Below are positions 42,701-55,137 of a stretch of 64,000 nucleotides of DNA, one piece after another. Source of the stretch: Coemansia sp. RSA 922 (lineage: Eukaryota > Kickxellomycota > Kickxellomycetes > Kickxellales > Kickxellaceae); assembly GCA_027577415.1 (NCBI GenBank), contig JANBQS010000005.1:1-64000 (forward strand). Direction: 5' to 3'. Within the stretch, counting starts at the first letter, position 1, and every line of letters starts with the position of its first letter. A program made the position numbers and the translations under genes. A model generated the notes under the pieces. The model was given only the letters and a program-made list of their open reading frames with translations, searched no databases and was not told the origin of the DNA.

Positions 42701-45700
42701 GGAATGTCTATTATACCAGAGCTGCAAGATGCACCTCCAGCTGAGCTAGCACAGTCCTTTACGGATAGATATCCAGCCGCTGAGTCCCAGTTGCTACACT
42801 CTGAGGATATCCAGTTTTTTGTCGGCATCTGCAAGCGTCGTGGCCAGAAGCCAGTTCCTTTTATTGTCGCTCTGGACTCTGACTTTTCCGTTTCCTTCAC
42901 AAAGGATAGCATTTGGCAGTCGGATGACTTGGATACGGTAGTCGAGCAGGACCCACAGCGCGTTATCATCCAGCAGGGCCCAGTTGCTGCTCGTTACTCT
43001 ACAGTCGTCAACGAGCCAGTCAAGGACATCCTGGATGGCGTATACCATGGCCATATCGCTGCGCTGCTTAGTCGCAACTACAATGGCGATGCTGCGAATG
43101 TCCCAGTTGTCGAGTATATTGGCGCTCAGCCAAAAGCTGCGATATTACCGGCGAGTGTCAGCGCACAAGTGACTGACGCGATGCGCACGCATCAGTTGCC
43201 TAGCGACCAGGACCAGCTCCCAGATCTCGGCAAGTGGCTCAATGCTCTTGCTGGCCCGACTAACAGCTGGCTGCGTGCCCTGCTGACTGCGCCGGTGATT
43301 GTCGAGGGCTCTAGCTATGTGGACAATTATATCCGCCGTGTTATGCGCCCCCGTCCGGGCCAAGACGTCACTGTGCTTTCAGACGACCAGCAACCACAGT
43401 CGCTAGAAATTGTAGATGATAGCGACATGCTTGTTCTAAAGATTGAGCGCAATCCCAGCGGCAACATCGAGTTGAACATCTACCACTCGGTGGCTTCGGG
43501 CACGACGTCTATGTGCTATTTGTTTGTCTATCACCCGGAGCAGCCTTTGACGCCGATTCACTTTGTCACCGAGGGGCACGGCGAACGTATGCGCAAGCTG
43601 TGCATGGACGCTTGGATTGACAACGCCGACGTACCTACGGATAGCTCTGACCTTGTCGACACTGACAGCCGAATCCTCAGCAACGGATTTGTCATTACCA
43701 AGGAGCATGTACGCGCATTCTGCCAGAACGTCGGCAACCGCTCAAAGCACCACTCTCAAGAGGTCGACGGCAAGCTGTTTGCACCAATGGATTTCTTGGT
43801 AGTGTCCACAGCGCCCAACGTCATGCGTACCTTGGCTTCAGCGGCTGTCACCAACAATTTGCTCAAGATCTTGCATCTGTACAACAAGTACACAATCGTC
43901 GATGGCGCGGAGATGCTCAAAGTCGGGGAGAGCGTCAGCAGCGAGTTGGCTGTTGCTGGTCTCGTCAACACTCCCTTGGGGCGGCGGGTCAAGTTGTTTA
44001 TTAATCTTTACCGCTGCGGCCAGAAGGTTGCCACAATCGAGTCGGCGTTCTTGTATCGCGACGACTTTATCGACATTGCCAAGGCTTTTGATAACGTGTC
44101 GAATCAGCAGTTTATTATCCAGTTGGATACGGCGGAGGACGTCGCTGCGCTTGAGGCCAAAGAATGGTTTGTCTACTGCGAGAATGTTTCTGCCCGCGTG
44201 TTGCCTGCATCTAAGGTTGAGTTCTGCCTAGACTCCAAGTATCGCTTTAAGAGCGAGAGCGTCTACTCCAGCGTTTTGACCACTGGCCGCGCCTTTATCA
44301 AGACTCTCTCGGGTCAGTCAGTCCATATCGCAGATGTTGTCTTTGAGTGCGGAGTATCGGCCGAAGACCCCGTCATCGAGTACTTGCGTCGGCATGAGGC
44401 TGCCTCCGATTCGTTGCTGTTTGACCACGATGGCCACCTGCTGGTTTCTTTGGATGAGACACAGCAGCCACAAGTCAGAGTACCCGACTCGAACTGGGAG
44501 TACTCCAGGCTTTCGGCTGACGGCAATCCGATGCACATCAACTCTTATATGGCTGATCTTCTTGGCTTGCCTGGGCCTGTCACTCACGGACTGTGGACAT
44601 GTGCGTCGACTAGAGCCATGGTTGAGTGCTATGCTGCTGACGACGAGCCTGAGCGCATTCGCATGTACCAAGCCAACTTTGTCGGAATGGTGCTGCCTCG
44701 GGACGAGCTACGTACCGAGCTGTTCCATACCGGTATGAAGAGCGGCCGCATGTTGGTCAGGGGCGTTACGTCAAAGGTTGGTGGTGGTCCAGTTCTCGAG
44801 TGTACCGCCGAGATTGAGCAGCCAGCTACGGCCTATGTCTTTACCGGCCAGGGCTCGCAAGAGGTCGGCATGGGCATGGAGCTCTACAAGAATTCTGCTG
44901 CTGCTCGCGATGTCTGGGACCGCGCAGACCGGCACATGGTTGCCAAGTACGGCGTCTCATTGCTCAAGATCGTTCGGACCAACCCCAATGAGCTTACTGT
45001 GCACTTTGGCGGGCGTAAAGGCGAAGCTATTCGGCGCAGCTACATGTCTCTTACTAGGAGGTCCAATAGCGACCAGGGCACAGTCGTCCAGTTGTTCCCC
45101 GAGATTACGCTGGATTCTCCAAGCTACACGCACCGGTCGCCTACTGGCCTGCTCAACTCGACACAGTTCACGCAAGTCGCCTTGGTTACGTTTGCCATGG
45201 CGGCAGTGGCTGACATGCGCGCCAGCTCGTTGGTACAGAAGGACGCGGCGTTTGCTGGCCATTCGCTTGGCGAGTATTCTGCGCTGATGGCGATTAGCAA
45301 CTTGTTTACACCCGAAGGCGTCTTGGATATCGGCTTTTTCCGAGGCATGCTCATGCAGCTGGCCACGGAGCGCGACGATCAGGGATGCTCGCTGTATGGT
45401 ATGGTCGCCGTGGATCCATCGCGAGTGGGTCGTGGTGTTGACGACAACATGTTGACTCTAACTGTCAACGCCATTTGTGAGCACGGCAATGGGCTACTGG
45501 AAGTTGTCAACTACAACGTACGTGGCTTACAGTATGTTGTCGCTGGAACTCTGCGTCAGTTGGCTGTGTTGCGCCTGGTTCTCGATGGCGTTGCACGGCA
45601 GGGCGCACCTACTGACGGCGATTGGCAGGCGCACATCGCTCAAATTGTCTGCGATGTCTTGGCTAAGCCCGTTGACAGCCGGCCTGTGCGTGGTCGTGCG

Positions 45701-48700
45701 ACCATTCCTTTGCCAGGAATCGACGTGCCATTCCACTCCAGACAGTTACTCCCCGGTGTCGACGAGTTCCGCTCGCTTCTTCAAGACAAGATTCGACCTG
45801 AGAGTATTGACTATTCTACGCTGCATCTCCGCTACGTGCCCAACCTGACTGCTGTGCCATTCGAAGTGTCGCGAGAGTACTTTAGCCTGGTCCACAACAT
45901 CACCGAGTCTCTTGTAGCCGCTAGTGTGCTAGACTCTTGGAGCGATGCCACTGTGAACAATGACGACGACATTGCAAGGCTGGCAGTGACGCTGTTGATT
46001 GAGCTCCTGGCTTACCAGTTTGCCTCGCCCGTTCAGTGGATAGACACCCAGGACGTTTTGCTTGGCAAGCTTGGCGTGCGTCGCATAGTCGAGATTGGCG
46101 TCAGTCCTGTTCTCAGTGGTATGGCAGTCAAGACGCTCAAGAGCGAGGCGTTTGCTGGCAAGCGTGCGGATGTGCTGCATATCGAGCGCGACAGAGATGC
46201 GATCTACTACACTCAGCTGCGCCCGGAGGTGAGTGAGTCGACTCTTAGCACAATGCCAGCACAGTCTGAGCAGCCTATATTGCCAGCGACGGCAGTTGCG
46301 GCAGAGCCCATTGCGACTGTTGTACAGCCATCTAGCACCATAGCACCACTCGTCGATGTTCCGCTCCTGGCTTTAGATGTTGTGCATGCCGTGGTTGCTC
46401 ACAAGCTAAAGCGCTCTCTTGCTGACGTATCTACGGCAAAGTCGATTAGGAGCCTTGTGGGTGGCAAGTCGACGCTGCAGAACGAAATTATCGGTGACTT
46501 GCACAAGGAGTTTGGCGGCAAGGTCCCTGACAAGGCTGAGGATCTCTCGCTGCAAGACCTGGCGACTGCCATTGGAACGTTTGGTGGCAATTTGGGCAAG
46601 TATACTCAGGCGCAACTGGCCCGGCTGTTCAGCAACAAGATGCCAGGTGGATTCTCGCTGTCGTCTGCACGGAGTACTTTGCAGTCGGCGTATGGTCTTG
46701 GCCCGCAGCGTCAAGACGCCCTGTTGCTCGTAGCGCTGACGATGGAGCCTTCCAGCCGCCTATCTGGCGATGCTGAAGCCAAGTCATGGCTGGACACTGT
46801 TGCTCAGGCGTACGCTGCCAAGGCTGGTATCTCCTACGCCTCTGCTAACTCGGGCAGTTCCAGTAGTCAAGCCGGCGTACCCGTTATTAGCAGCGCTGAA
46901 ATGGAAAAAATGCAGCAGAAGCAGCATGAGCACATCCGTCAGCAGATCCAGGTCCTAGCGCGCTACGCTGGAATGGACTTGCGTGAAGGTGCACGTTTGG
47001 CCGAGAACGAGCAAGCCAAGGCGGCCAAGCTGCAGACCAAGCTCGACAAAATTTCGGCCGAATTTGGCGACGAACTCATTGACGGTGCGCAGCCACTATT
47101 CGACGCACGCAAGGCTCGCCGCTTTGACTCGAGCTGGAACTGGGCACGGCAGGAGGTGTATGAGCTGATCCAGCGAGCTATTGCTGGCTGTAGTGCAGGC
47201 CCCACCAATGCATCAGCAGCTGTCGACGACGCTAGCCTTCAGCGGTTGAAGAATCGTTCTAATCCAGGCTTGCTTCAGATGCTCGCTGGGTCGCTGTCTA
47301 TCTTGCAGGCCGCCAACGATGATTCGCTAGAGCCGGTAATTAGGCTTGTGTCGGAACTGCGCGATGCCTGTATTCAATCTCTAACGCAGGCGCCGGTCTA
47401 TCGCGAGCTATCTACCCCCACTGGACCGCAAGTCGACATTGGCCCCGACGGTACCGTAGTGTACTCTGAAGTGCCGCGGCCGGATGAGCCCTCTTTTGTG
47501 GACTTTGTCCAGCACATGCGCCAGCCAACTGCGCCAGATATGCCTCCGTTTATCCACCTCAAGAAGGTATCGGCTCGCAGTGCTTGGTCTTACTGCTCAG
47601 AGCTGTCGACGATGTACTACGAGGGATTGAGCGATATTTGTGGTACCGGGTTGTCTTATGCTGGCAAGACTGCATTGGTCACTGGTTGCGGGCGGGGCTC
47701 CATTGGTGCTGATATCGTCTGTGGATTGCTTAGCGGCGGCGCCAAGGTCATTGCTACGACATCCTCTTATAGCCGCAAGACTACACTGTTCTTTGAGAAC
47801 ATGTACCGCACTCATGGCGCTCGTGGCTCGGAGCTGATTGTCGTTCCATTCAACCAGGGCTCGACTGGCGACATCAAGCAGCTGGTGGACTTTATCTACA
47901 GCGATTCAGGCGCTGCCAAGGGCTTGGGCTGGGACCTCGACTATGTCATTCCATTTGCCGCTGTGTCAGATGTTGGAAGCTTTGCGACTAATTTGGGCTC
48001 GCACTCGGAGCTTGCTCAGCGCGTCTTGCTAACCAACGTAATACGCTTGCTGGGCAGCATCAAGGATACCAAGGAGCGGCTCGGCTATGAGACTCGGCCA
48101 TCACTGGTAGTTTTGCCGTTGTCGCCTAATCATGGCAACTTTGGCGGAGATGGGCTCTACGGCGAGTGCAAGATCGGATTGGAGACCGCGTTCAACCGGT
48201 GGAAGTCAGAGTCGTGGCAGGACTACTTGTCTATTGCCGGCGCAGTTATCGGATGGACACGCGGCACTGGCCTCATGTCTGGTAACAACCTGGTTGCTCA
48301 GGATATTGAACGACTTGGCGTGCGCACGTTCTCGACTCGCGAGATGGCGTTCAACATCCTGGGACTGCTTAACGTTGGCATTCACAGTATCGCCTATCGC
48401 CGACCTATCTGGGCTGACCTTAACGGCGGAATGGGAGGTATAGAAGATATTGGCGATGTTATCAGCAAGGCTCGCCAGGTAACTCAGCGTAAGAGCAGTA
48501 TGCTGCAAGCTCTCTCGAGGGAAGCCATATTGGACTACGCCGCTCAGCGCCCAGAGCCAGCTGTATCGTCGGTCTCAGCTCACAATGCTACTCCGCTAGC
48601 CAAGCACAAGCACCACTTCCCAGCGCCTCGCCAGTACAATCAACTAGAGCACCTACGGCACTTGCAGGGCATGGTCAACTTGGACAAGGTCGTTGTCGTC

Positions 48701-50842
48701 ACTGGCTACGGCGAAGTCAGTTCATATGGCAATGCTGAGACGCGCTGGGAGATGGAGGCCTACGGCAAGTTCTCAATTGAAGGGTGTATTGAGTTGGCGT
48801 GGATCATGGGCCTGATCAAGCACTTCAATGGCACGTTAAAGTCGACTGGCGCCATGTACGTCGGCTGGGTCGACGCCAAGACTGAGGAGCCTATTCGCGA
48901 TATCGATGTGAAGTCGCGATACGAGGAATATATTCTGGCGCACACTGGAATTCGCTTGATTGAGCCTGAGTTGGCTCACGGTTACGATCCTAGCAAGCGT
49001 ACTCTCTTGCGTGAGATTCAGATCGAACACAATATGGAGCCATTCGAAGCTACTGCCGACGAGGCAGCGACATTCAAGGCTCAGAATGGCAGCAGCGTCG
49101 ACATCTGGCAAAACTCTAGTGGCGGCTCGTGGTCAGTCAAGTTCCTCAAGGGCGCGCTTATCCGCGTACCAATGGCTCTGCAAGCCAATCGACTAGTCGC
49201 TGCACTTGTGCCAACCGGATGGGATCCAAGGCGCTACGGCATCCCCGACGATATCGCCAAGCAAGTGGATACTGTCACGTGCTTTGCTCTGGTGGCTACA
49301 GTCGAGGCGCTCGTCAGATCTGGCATCACCGACCCCTACGAGCTGTACCAGTATTTCCACGTTTCAGAAGTCGGCAACACCACGGGATCGGGTCTGGGAG
49401 GTACTCGGTCTATTCAAGACATGTTCAAGAGTCGTTTCCTGGACAAAGGACTTAAAAGCGACGTGCTTCAGGAGACGTTTATCTCGACTGTGCAAGCGTG
49501 GGTCAATATGCTGCTTATGTCGAGTTCTGGCCCGGTCAAGCCTGCGGTCGGCGCCTGCGCAACTACAGTTCTCTCGATTGACACTGCGATTGAGACTATC
49601 CAGTCTGGCAAGGCTAAAGTGATGATTGCTGGTAGCGTCGACGACTTTACTGAAGAGACATCTGTCGAGTTTGCCAACATGGGTGCAACCAGCAACTCGG
49701 TCGAAGAGTTTTCTCGGGGCCGCACTCCGTCAGAGATGTGCCGCCCGTGCACATCGACGCGCAACGGATTTATGGAGAGCCACGGTGCTGGTATTGTGAC
49801 GCTCATGTCGGCGTCGGCAGCAATCGAGTTTGGAGCGCCGATCTACGGCATTATTGCCATGTCTGGTACAGCCACCGACAAGCAAGGACAGTCAGTGCCA
49901 GCGCCTGGTAAGGGAGTGTTGACGTCTGCGCGCGAAGCAAGCGACAACAGCTCACCATCGCGCTTGCTGAACTTTGACTACCGACGCCGCCAGTTGCAGC
50001 GTCAATTGTCTGCGCTAGAGGCGTGGAAGCAAGAGGAACTAGCTGACTTGGCAGACATGGTAGACGGACCAAGTGATACGGTTGAGCTATCTGCGATGAG
50101 CTACGCCAACCAGGTTGAGGAGGAGTATATTCAGCAGCGGCGCAGTTTGCAAGACGTCTGGGGCAACGAGTTCTGGAAGGGCAAGTCTGATCTCTCTCCA
50201 CTACGCGGCAGCTTGGCGGTCTGGGGCTTGACAGCCGACGACATCGGTCTGGCGTCATTCCATGGCACATCGACGGTAGCCAATGACAAGAACGAGTCGG
50301 ATGTTCTCAACACTCAGCTCAAGCACTTGGGTCGTACTCCAGGTCACGTCGTGCCAGTTGTCTGCCAGAAGTGGCTGACTGGCCACCCGAAGGGCCCGGC
50401 GGCATCGTTTATGCTTAACGGTGTTATTCAAAGTCTGCGTACGGGACTGATACCAGGTAATCGCAACGCTGACAACATTGGCAAAGAGCTAGAGTCGTTT
50501 GACCATGCACTCTACTTGTCAAAGTCGATTCAGACATCAGGTGTCAAGGCGGGTCTGATCAAGTCGTTTGGATTCGGTCAAGTCGGTGGCGAGTTGCTAG
50601 TTGTGCATCCTGACTACCTACTAGCCACGCTTACTCAAGATCAGCTGGACAAGTACAATGTCAAGCTCCACCAGCGCGATGCCAAATCCGAGCGCTATTG
50701 GCAAGACACTTTGGTCGGCAACCATCCGTTTGTGCAAGTCAAGAGCCATCCTCCATTTACCGCCGAGCAAGAGAAGAGTGTGTATCTCAATCCGTTGGCC
50801 CGCGCCAAGTATGACTCAAAATCTGGCGAGTACAAGTTCTAA
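39783..50842 (+). CDS. Fused type I fatty acid synthase (beta+alpha), lacking the PPT domain
   Basis: Makes long-chain acyl-CoA from acetyl- and malonyl-CoA in the cytosol. Exon 1 is 39783-40524; an 89-nt intron (GTATGT...TAG, with ACTAAAC) ends at 40613; exon 2 runs to 50842, giving 3656 aa. Order: acetyltransferase (GHSLG, Ser253), enoyl reductase (from PTVMVAGMTP, about 565-845), double hotdog dehydratase (GNPMH, His1555), malonyl/palmitoyl transferase (GHSLGEY, Ser1798), an Ala/Pro linker, one ACP (VGGKS, Ser2200), ketoreductase (TGCGRGSIG at 2604; Tyr2763 and Lys2767), and ketosynthase (GACATT, Cys3229). The splice joins AAA-G/TC so that GHSLG is restored. The protein ends at the ketosynthase edge (NPLAR...GEYKF); the roughly 140-residue phosphopantetheinyl transferase that ends yeast Fas2 is absent, with no frame for it in the 225 bp before the next gene. 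Confidence 0.95.
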
Positions 50843-51067
50843 ATATTTTTATCGTATTATGTTTGTGCTCATCAGGTAGCTTATAAATTACTATATATCA
50901 CTAGCATATGTAACCACGCGATGTAATTGTGTAGCTAGCTCCAGACTAGCTGTTATAAGTCCACTGTAGCACTTTTCACATATATTATCAAAAAATTGTG
51001 TAAGTTTATATTATCAAAAGTGCGATATAACAAATAATGTCTTTGGAGAAAATGTATAAAAAAAAAT

Positions 51068-53113
51068 CTACGAACTGCTAGCGACAAAAAGTCCACCAAC
51101 CTCGGTATACAGCTTTTTAAGCTGCTCTTCATAGAATTTGGAAGCCTCTCGCCGCTTGAGTTTGAGCAACGACGTATACATGCCGCTGTTTCTCTCGCGG
51201 AACGGCATCGGCTCAAGATAAATGGCACCGAGTTGCTCGTCAACAGAGAGATCAACTGAGGCAGAGTAAATACGCAACAGCTTTGTCAGCTCTTGCGCAA
51301 CTGTGGCGTTGGCGCAAAGTTCCTCGAGTGACGCATCAGGCGAACTGGCTACCGTGCGAGCCCAGGGCAAAAACTCGACAGAATCGGGCACAACAATGGC
51401 GACAACCTTGTTGTAGTCATCGTGACCATCAACAAATAGCGAGTGTACGAGGGGATGTTGTACGTAGATGTTCTCTAGACGCTCAGGCGAGACCCAGCAA
51501 CTGTTGTTAATCTTGACGTGGTTTTTCATGCGGCTGATAAAGGAAATAGTTCCAGTAGGGTTGATTTGAACAACATCGCCAGTAGCTAGCCACTCGCCGT
51601 CCATAGCGTCGCGTGTCTTTTCGGGCTCTTTAAGGTACTCGGCGAACACGCTCTTAGAGCGAATCATTAGCTCACCGCGCGGACACGGCGAGTCAGTGAC
51701 GAGGTAACCGAAATCGGGCTTGCTACGCAGGCGAATATCGTTACCTGGAGTGGGTACGCCAATATGTCCTGATGTAAAGTCGCCCAGACGCTGTAATGTG
51801 CCGGCTGCGCCAGTCTCGGTCTGGCCATATCCTTGCACGACGTTGCAAGATAGAGCGGCGCGGAAAAAGTTTATCACCTCTGGATTGAGGTTCATAGCGC
51901 CAGAGATAATGGTCTTGATACGCCCGCCAAGCTTGGCAGCCACCTTGCTAAACAGTACGCGGTCCCACAGCCCGTGGCTTAAATTGCCAGTAGCAGCCAG
52001 ACGCTTCTTCTTGCTGCGATATGCCATGCGCGAGAGTGCGCCGGTCACTCCTTTAGCGCCGATAGTAGCCTTGGACATACTCTCGTATATGCCGTTGAGT
52101 AGCAGCGGGAATCCAACCAAAACGGTAGGGCGCAGCTCTTGAATGTCATTAGCAATCAGAGCGCGGTCGCCGTTGGCATAGCCGACACGCACACCACCAT
52201 ACATAAACGTGTACGTGGCATAGCGGTCCATGCAGTGTGCCAGAGGTATGAGTGAGAGGTGAGTAGTGTCGGAGAAGCGAAGAGATAGGTGGCACGAGCG
52301 ACTACCATGAATTAGTCCTTGGTGAGTAAGCAACACGCCCTTCTGCTCGCCGGTTGTTCCTGACGTGTAGCACATTGTGCATATATCAGTGGGCGTCGGG
52401 GGCTGCGCGGTAGTAGGCGTGGCACGACCCATCTCTAGGACCTCGTCCATGTCCAGTAGAGTAATACCCAGCTCTACGGCACGCTTACGCAGCAGGCCAG
52501 CACTCTCGGCGCAGAATGCCTGCGTTACTGAGTTGATCCGAGAGCAGTCCAAACGGTCCATGCAGATAATAACGCGTAGGCTTGGAGTAATAGAAATGCG
52601 GTCGAGCATTCTTGGAATCTTGTCGATCGAGCATACAACGACGCTGATCTCCGCGTGGTTGATAATGTACTCGGCAGACCCGACGTTCACGCTGTCGCAG
52701 ATACCGACCGTAAAGCGACGAGAGCGGAAGGCGCCAAACTCGGCTACAGTCCATTCATAACGGTTATTTGCGTACATTCCTAGTGCCTGCTGACCACCGT
52801 AGCCCTTCGCGTCGGGCGCGTACTTGGCAAATACGTGGTCGAGGCCGGATCCAAAGTCTTCGACGTACTCAGCGGCGTCAGTGGTCGTCAGCCACTCGTA
52901 GGCGCCAAAGGAGCCGTCGGCGGGATTAAACTGACGGGTGCCAAGGAACTCGGACTTTGGCGCGATGGCTAGCTGATGCTGGAACAGTTCATGGGCCGTG
53001 GTAATGTGAGCAAATTCGCCGCCGTGGGTGCCGTCCTTGGAAAGGCTGTTGCGATAGATGGCAGAGTAGCCGGGAACCTCGGAGCTAGGGACTTTAAAAG
53101 TCTGTATAGTCAT
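51068..53113 (-). CDS. Long-chain acyl-CoA synthetase (AMP-binding), divergent
   Basis: 681 aa. Activates free fatty acids to acyl-CoA through an acyl-AMP. Motifs: CYTSGTTGEQKGV (P-loop, about residues 245-257), LSLIPLAH, GYGQTETG, and GEWLATGDVVQINPTG. After the TGD block the usual IDRKK...GEY core reads ISRMKNHVKINNSCWVSPE: the Arg and Lys remain but the Asp before the Arg and the GEY are changed. The C-terminal lysine region (YTSLLKLKRR) is kept. Length and order match fungal Faa-type enzymes. There is no N-terminal signal or PTS1. The gene converges on the fatty acid synthase with 225 bp between stop codons. The start is the first ATG, with the conserved N-terminus following. Confidence 0.88.
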   Translation of the reverse strand: MTIQTFKVPSSEVPGYSAIYRNSLSKDGTHGGEFAHITTAHELFQHQLAIAPKSEFLGTRQFNPADGSFGAYEWLTTTDAAEYVEDFGSGLDHVFAKYAPDAKGYGGQQALGMYANNRYEWTVAEFGAFRSRRFTVGICDSVNVGSAEYIINHAEISVVVCSIDKIPRMLDRISITPSLRVIICMDRLDCSRINSVTQAFCAESAGLLRKRAVELGITLLDMDEVLEMGRATPTTAQPPTPTDICTMCYTSGTTGEQKGVLLTHQGLIHGSRSCHLSLRFSDTTHLSLIPLAHCMDRYATYTFMYGGVRVGYANGDRALIANDIQELRPTVLVGFPLLLNGIYESMSKATIGAKGVTGALSRMAYRSKKKRLAATGNLSHGLWDRVLFSKVAAKLGGRIKTIISGAMNLNPEVINFFRAALSCNVVQGYGQTETGAAGTLQRLGDFTSGHIGVPTPGNDIRLRSKPDFGYLVTDSPCPRGELMIRSKSVFAEYLKEPEKTRDAMDGEWLATGDVVQINPTGTISFISRMKNHVKINNSCWVSPERLENIYVQHPLVHSLFVDGHDDYNKVVAIVVPDSVEFLPWARTVASSPDASLEELCANATVAQELTKLLRIYSASVDLSVDEQLGAIYLEPMPFRERNSGMYTSLLKLKRREASKFYEEQLKKLYTEVGGLFVASSS

Positions 53114-53919
53114 CTTGTGCTTGGAGACGGAGGTAGGAAGGCGGGGTAAGATGGGAGGAAAGGAGAGGGGATTTGTGAGTAACAGCCACAGGAATTAGTG
53201 AGGGCACCCGAAGTAGATATTAATAGCGGAGTAGCGGTCTTTTTGGGGGGAGCCTGTCGCTGTGCCAAAAGAGTCGCAAACGGCAGCTGCAAAGTAATTG
53301 AAGCAGACCGTTTAATCCTAAAAGGCAACATTGCCTATTTGGTACGACCCATCAATAGGGACGCCAGCGCAGGACTGTATGCGTGCAATTATGTTTAATG
53401 GTAATCCTTTTCCAGTTGTCCGTTCTTTGTATTAGCTATGTGAATCCTGTTCCCCAAATATCGGCTCATCCACAATTATGCTCATTTTCACCCGATGTGA
53501 TCGACACTCGTGTATGTCGCCACATTCTGCTTCTACAATTTTTTTTTTTTGGTTGTTGTGAGAGATTGCTTATGCGCGGATATTGAAATGAGTGCCACTG
53601 GACAACGTGCATTGCTCCCTTCTAGACTGTTTAAGAATGGGCTATTTGGCGGATAATATTCCCGCTCATTATATTTAGAAAGAAGGCTAGAAGACTGGTA
53701 TGCCGAGGATTGCTGGACACCATCACGAGGCGCTACTCAGAAATAATGTGGAATCTTCTAGCACTCCTTGCATTTAAATTAGGAAAGATGCGATCCAAAT
53801 CATTGCAAATAATTTTTTTTTTTGCTTGTCGGAAAACAGAATAACCTTTTTCCAAATACGAATGTCCTCCCTTGTGGACCTGAGATCCAGTTTGCATACC
53901 TAATAAAGTAGCATATCAC
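53114..53919. other. Intergenic between the synthetase gene and the second Fanzor relic
   Basis: The synthetase promoter lies in the first 200 bp. The rest is AT-rich with T-runs at 53540 and 53812. No supported gene; the flank of the Fanzor element should end here but I see no target-site duplication. Confidence 0.4.
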
Positions 53920-53937
53920 ACGGAGCGATGACTCCGT
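53920..53937 (-). other. Stem-loop after the second Fanzor relic
   Basis: On the minus strand ACGGAG/CTCCGT with a 6-nt loop begins 40 nt after the relic's stop codon and is followed by GTG. It matches in position, loop size and following bases the stem-loop at 1385-1400, although the stem sequences differ. That fits a structure kept by pairing rather than by sequence, as in a guide RNA. Two copies are too few to exclude chance. Confidence 0.4.
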
Positions 53938-53977
53938 CAGAAAAATATAGTTGTTAATTGGTAGTCGTGGTGGTCGT

Positions 53978-55137
53978 TTAGGCGGATCCGTTACGCGAAC
54001 GCTTGGCCGGCGGCAGAGTACCAGAGGTCGAATTGCTTCTGCGAGTAGAACGTAGTTGCATCATCGAAAAAGTACTTGCAGGTGCTGGAGAAGCAGCAGT
54101 GCCTCTAGCAGTCGTAGTAGTCGTAGCCGCGATAGGAACATCAGCCGCAATAGGAACGCCAACCGTGATAGGAACGTCAGCCAAAGCAGCTGCTACCTCT
54201 GCTGCAGCACGCTTACGCTCGTTACGCCAAAACACCTCAGGTACGTCGCCATGCTCGGTGTAATACTCGACGATGCGTTGGAAGTTCAACACAGCAGCCA
54301 TATCGCGGTTGAATACACACGGCTCAGAGATAGTCTCGTTGTCACCATTGGTTCGTTCATATCTACTGATTTCACACTGCAACAAACCATGGCACAGCAC
54401 ACGAGGGTTTCTCTGGCGTTGGTATGGCCGCGGGTTCCGGATCCACTTGAACTTCTCAAGCTTGCCGTCGCACTTGGGACAGATCTTGGAGGTGCAATAC
54501 TCACCAAACAGGTATGTCGAGAATCCGAGTTGCTTGAACTTTGTGCGCCAGCCGCGACCCCGAATAGGCGCATGGTTCGCTACCATCGACGCAGACCAAG
54601 ATAAGATTTTCACCAAACTTTCAGATTATGTTGCTCTTCAAACGCTCGTCGGCTTGCTGCTGGTTGATGAAGGCATTGAGCTTCAGCTTGCGGTGGAATG
54701 GGTAGTCGCATGCTACGTGGCCATGCTTCTTGTGGATTTGGTGCGTAGATTTGCTGTGTGTATGCATAGTCTCGGAATAAACCCGCCTAAGTATATCCCA
54801 GATCTGTGGAAAGTCAGGCCCTCACGGTCGCGAAAAGGCTTCGACTTTAGTTTTACAACCTCAGCCCAAAGATCTCTGGGATTTGTTCCTGAAGTGAGGC
54901 CCTCAACATTTAACAGGAAGTGCGAGTACAAGATCCTCGAATCGATGTGGATATGTCCCGGAATAAACGACGTGTGCAAAGGACAGCACTGATATGCCTT
55001 ACTCTGCTGCTGGGGCGCATCCTGGTTAGGGCGCTGGTAACTGCGCCGCGCATTAAACACCTGTCGACGCCCAAGCCTGTTTGCACGTTTGCGCTGGTTC
55101 TTCTGTTGAGATTGGGCAGGACGGCGCTTTGGCACAC
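53978..55137 (-). pseudogene. Fanzor relic, second copy, with internal deletion
   Basis: The 5' part (55135-54713) carries the Fanzor N-lobe pattern: PLHTSFIPGHIHIDSRIL, then an LTFHRSG segment. The frame then shifts, and HQIHKKHGHVACDYPFHRK follows, aligning with HEIHKDERHVAHSYLLHRK of copy 1. An in-frame TGA after KSNII and a frameshift before SWSASM follow. From 54616 the frame is open to the stop: GEYCTSKICPKC (RuvC-II Glu and zinc ribbon), GLLQC, FNRDMAAVLNF (RuvC-III Asp kept), and an Ala/Thr-rich then basic tail (AKRSRN). The first RuvC Asp and its flanks, present in whole Fanzors, are missing, so an internal deletion is likely. It is not functional. Confidence 0.83.

Noticed and set aside
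54273..54992. 239-aa plus-strand frame over the second Fanzor relic
   Set aside because: Shadow of the minus-strand Fanzor sequence, which explains the region block by block.
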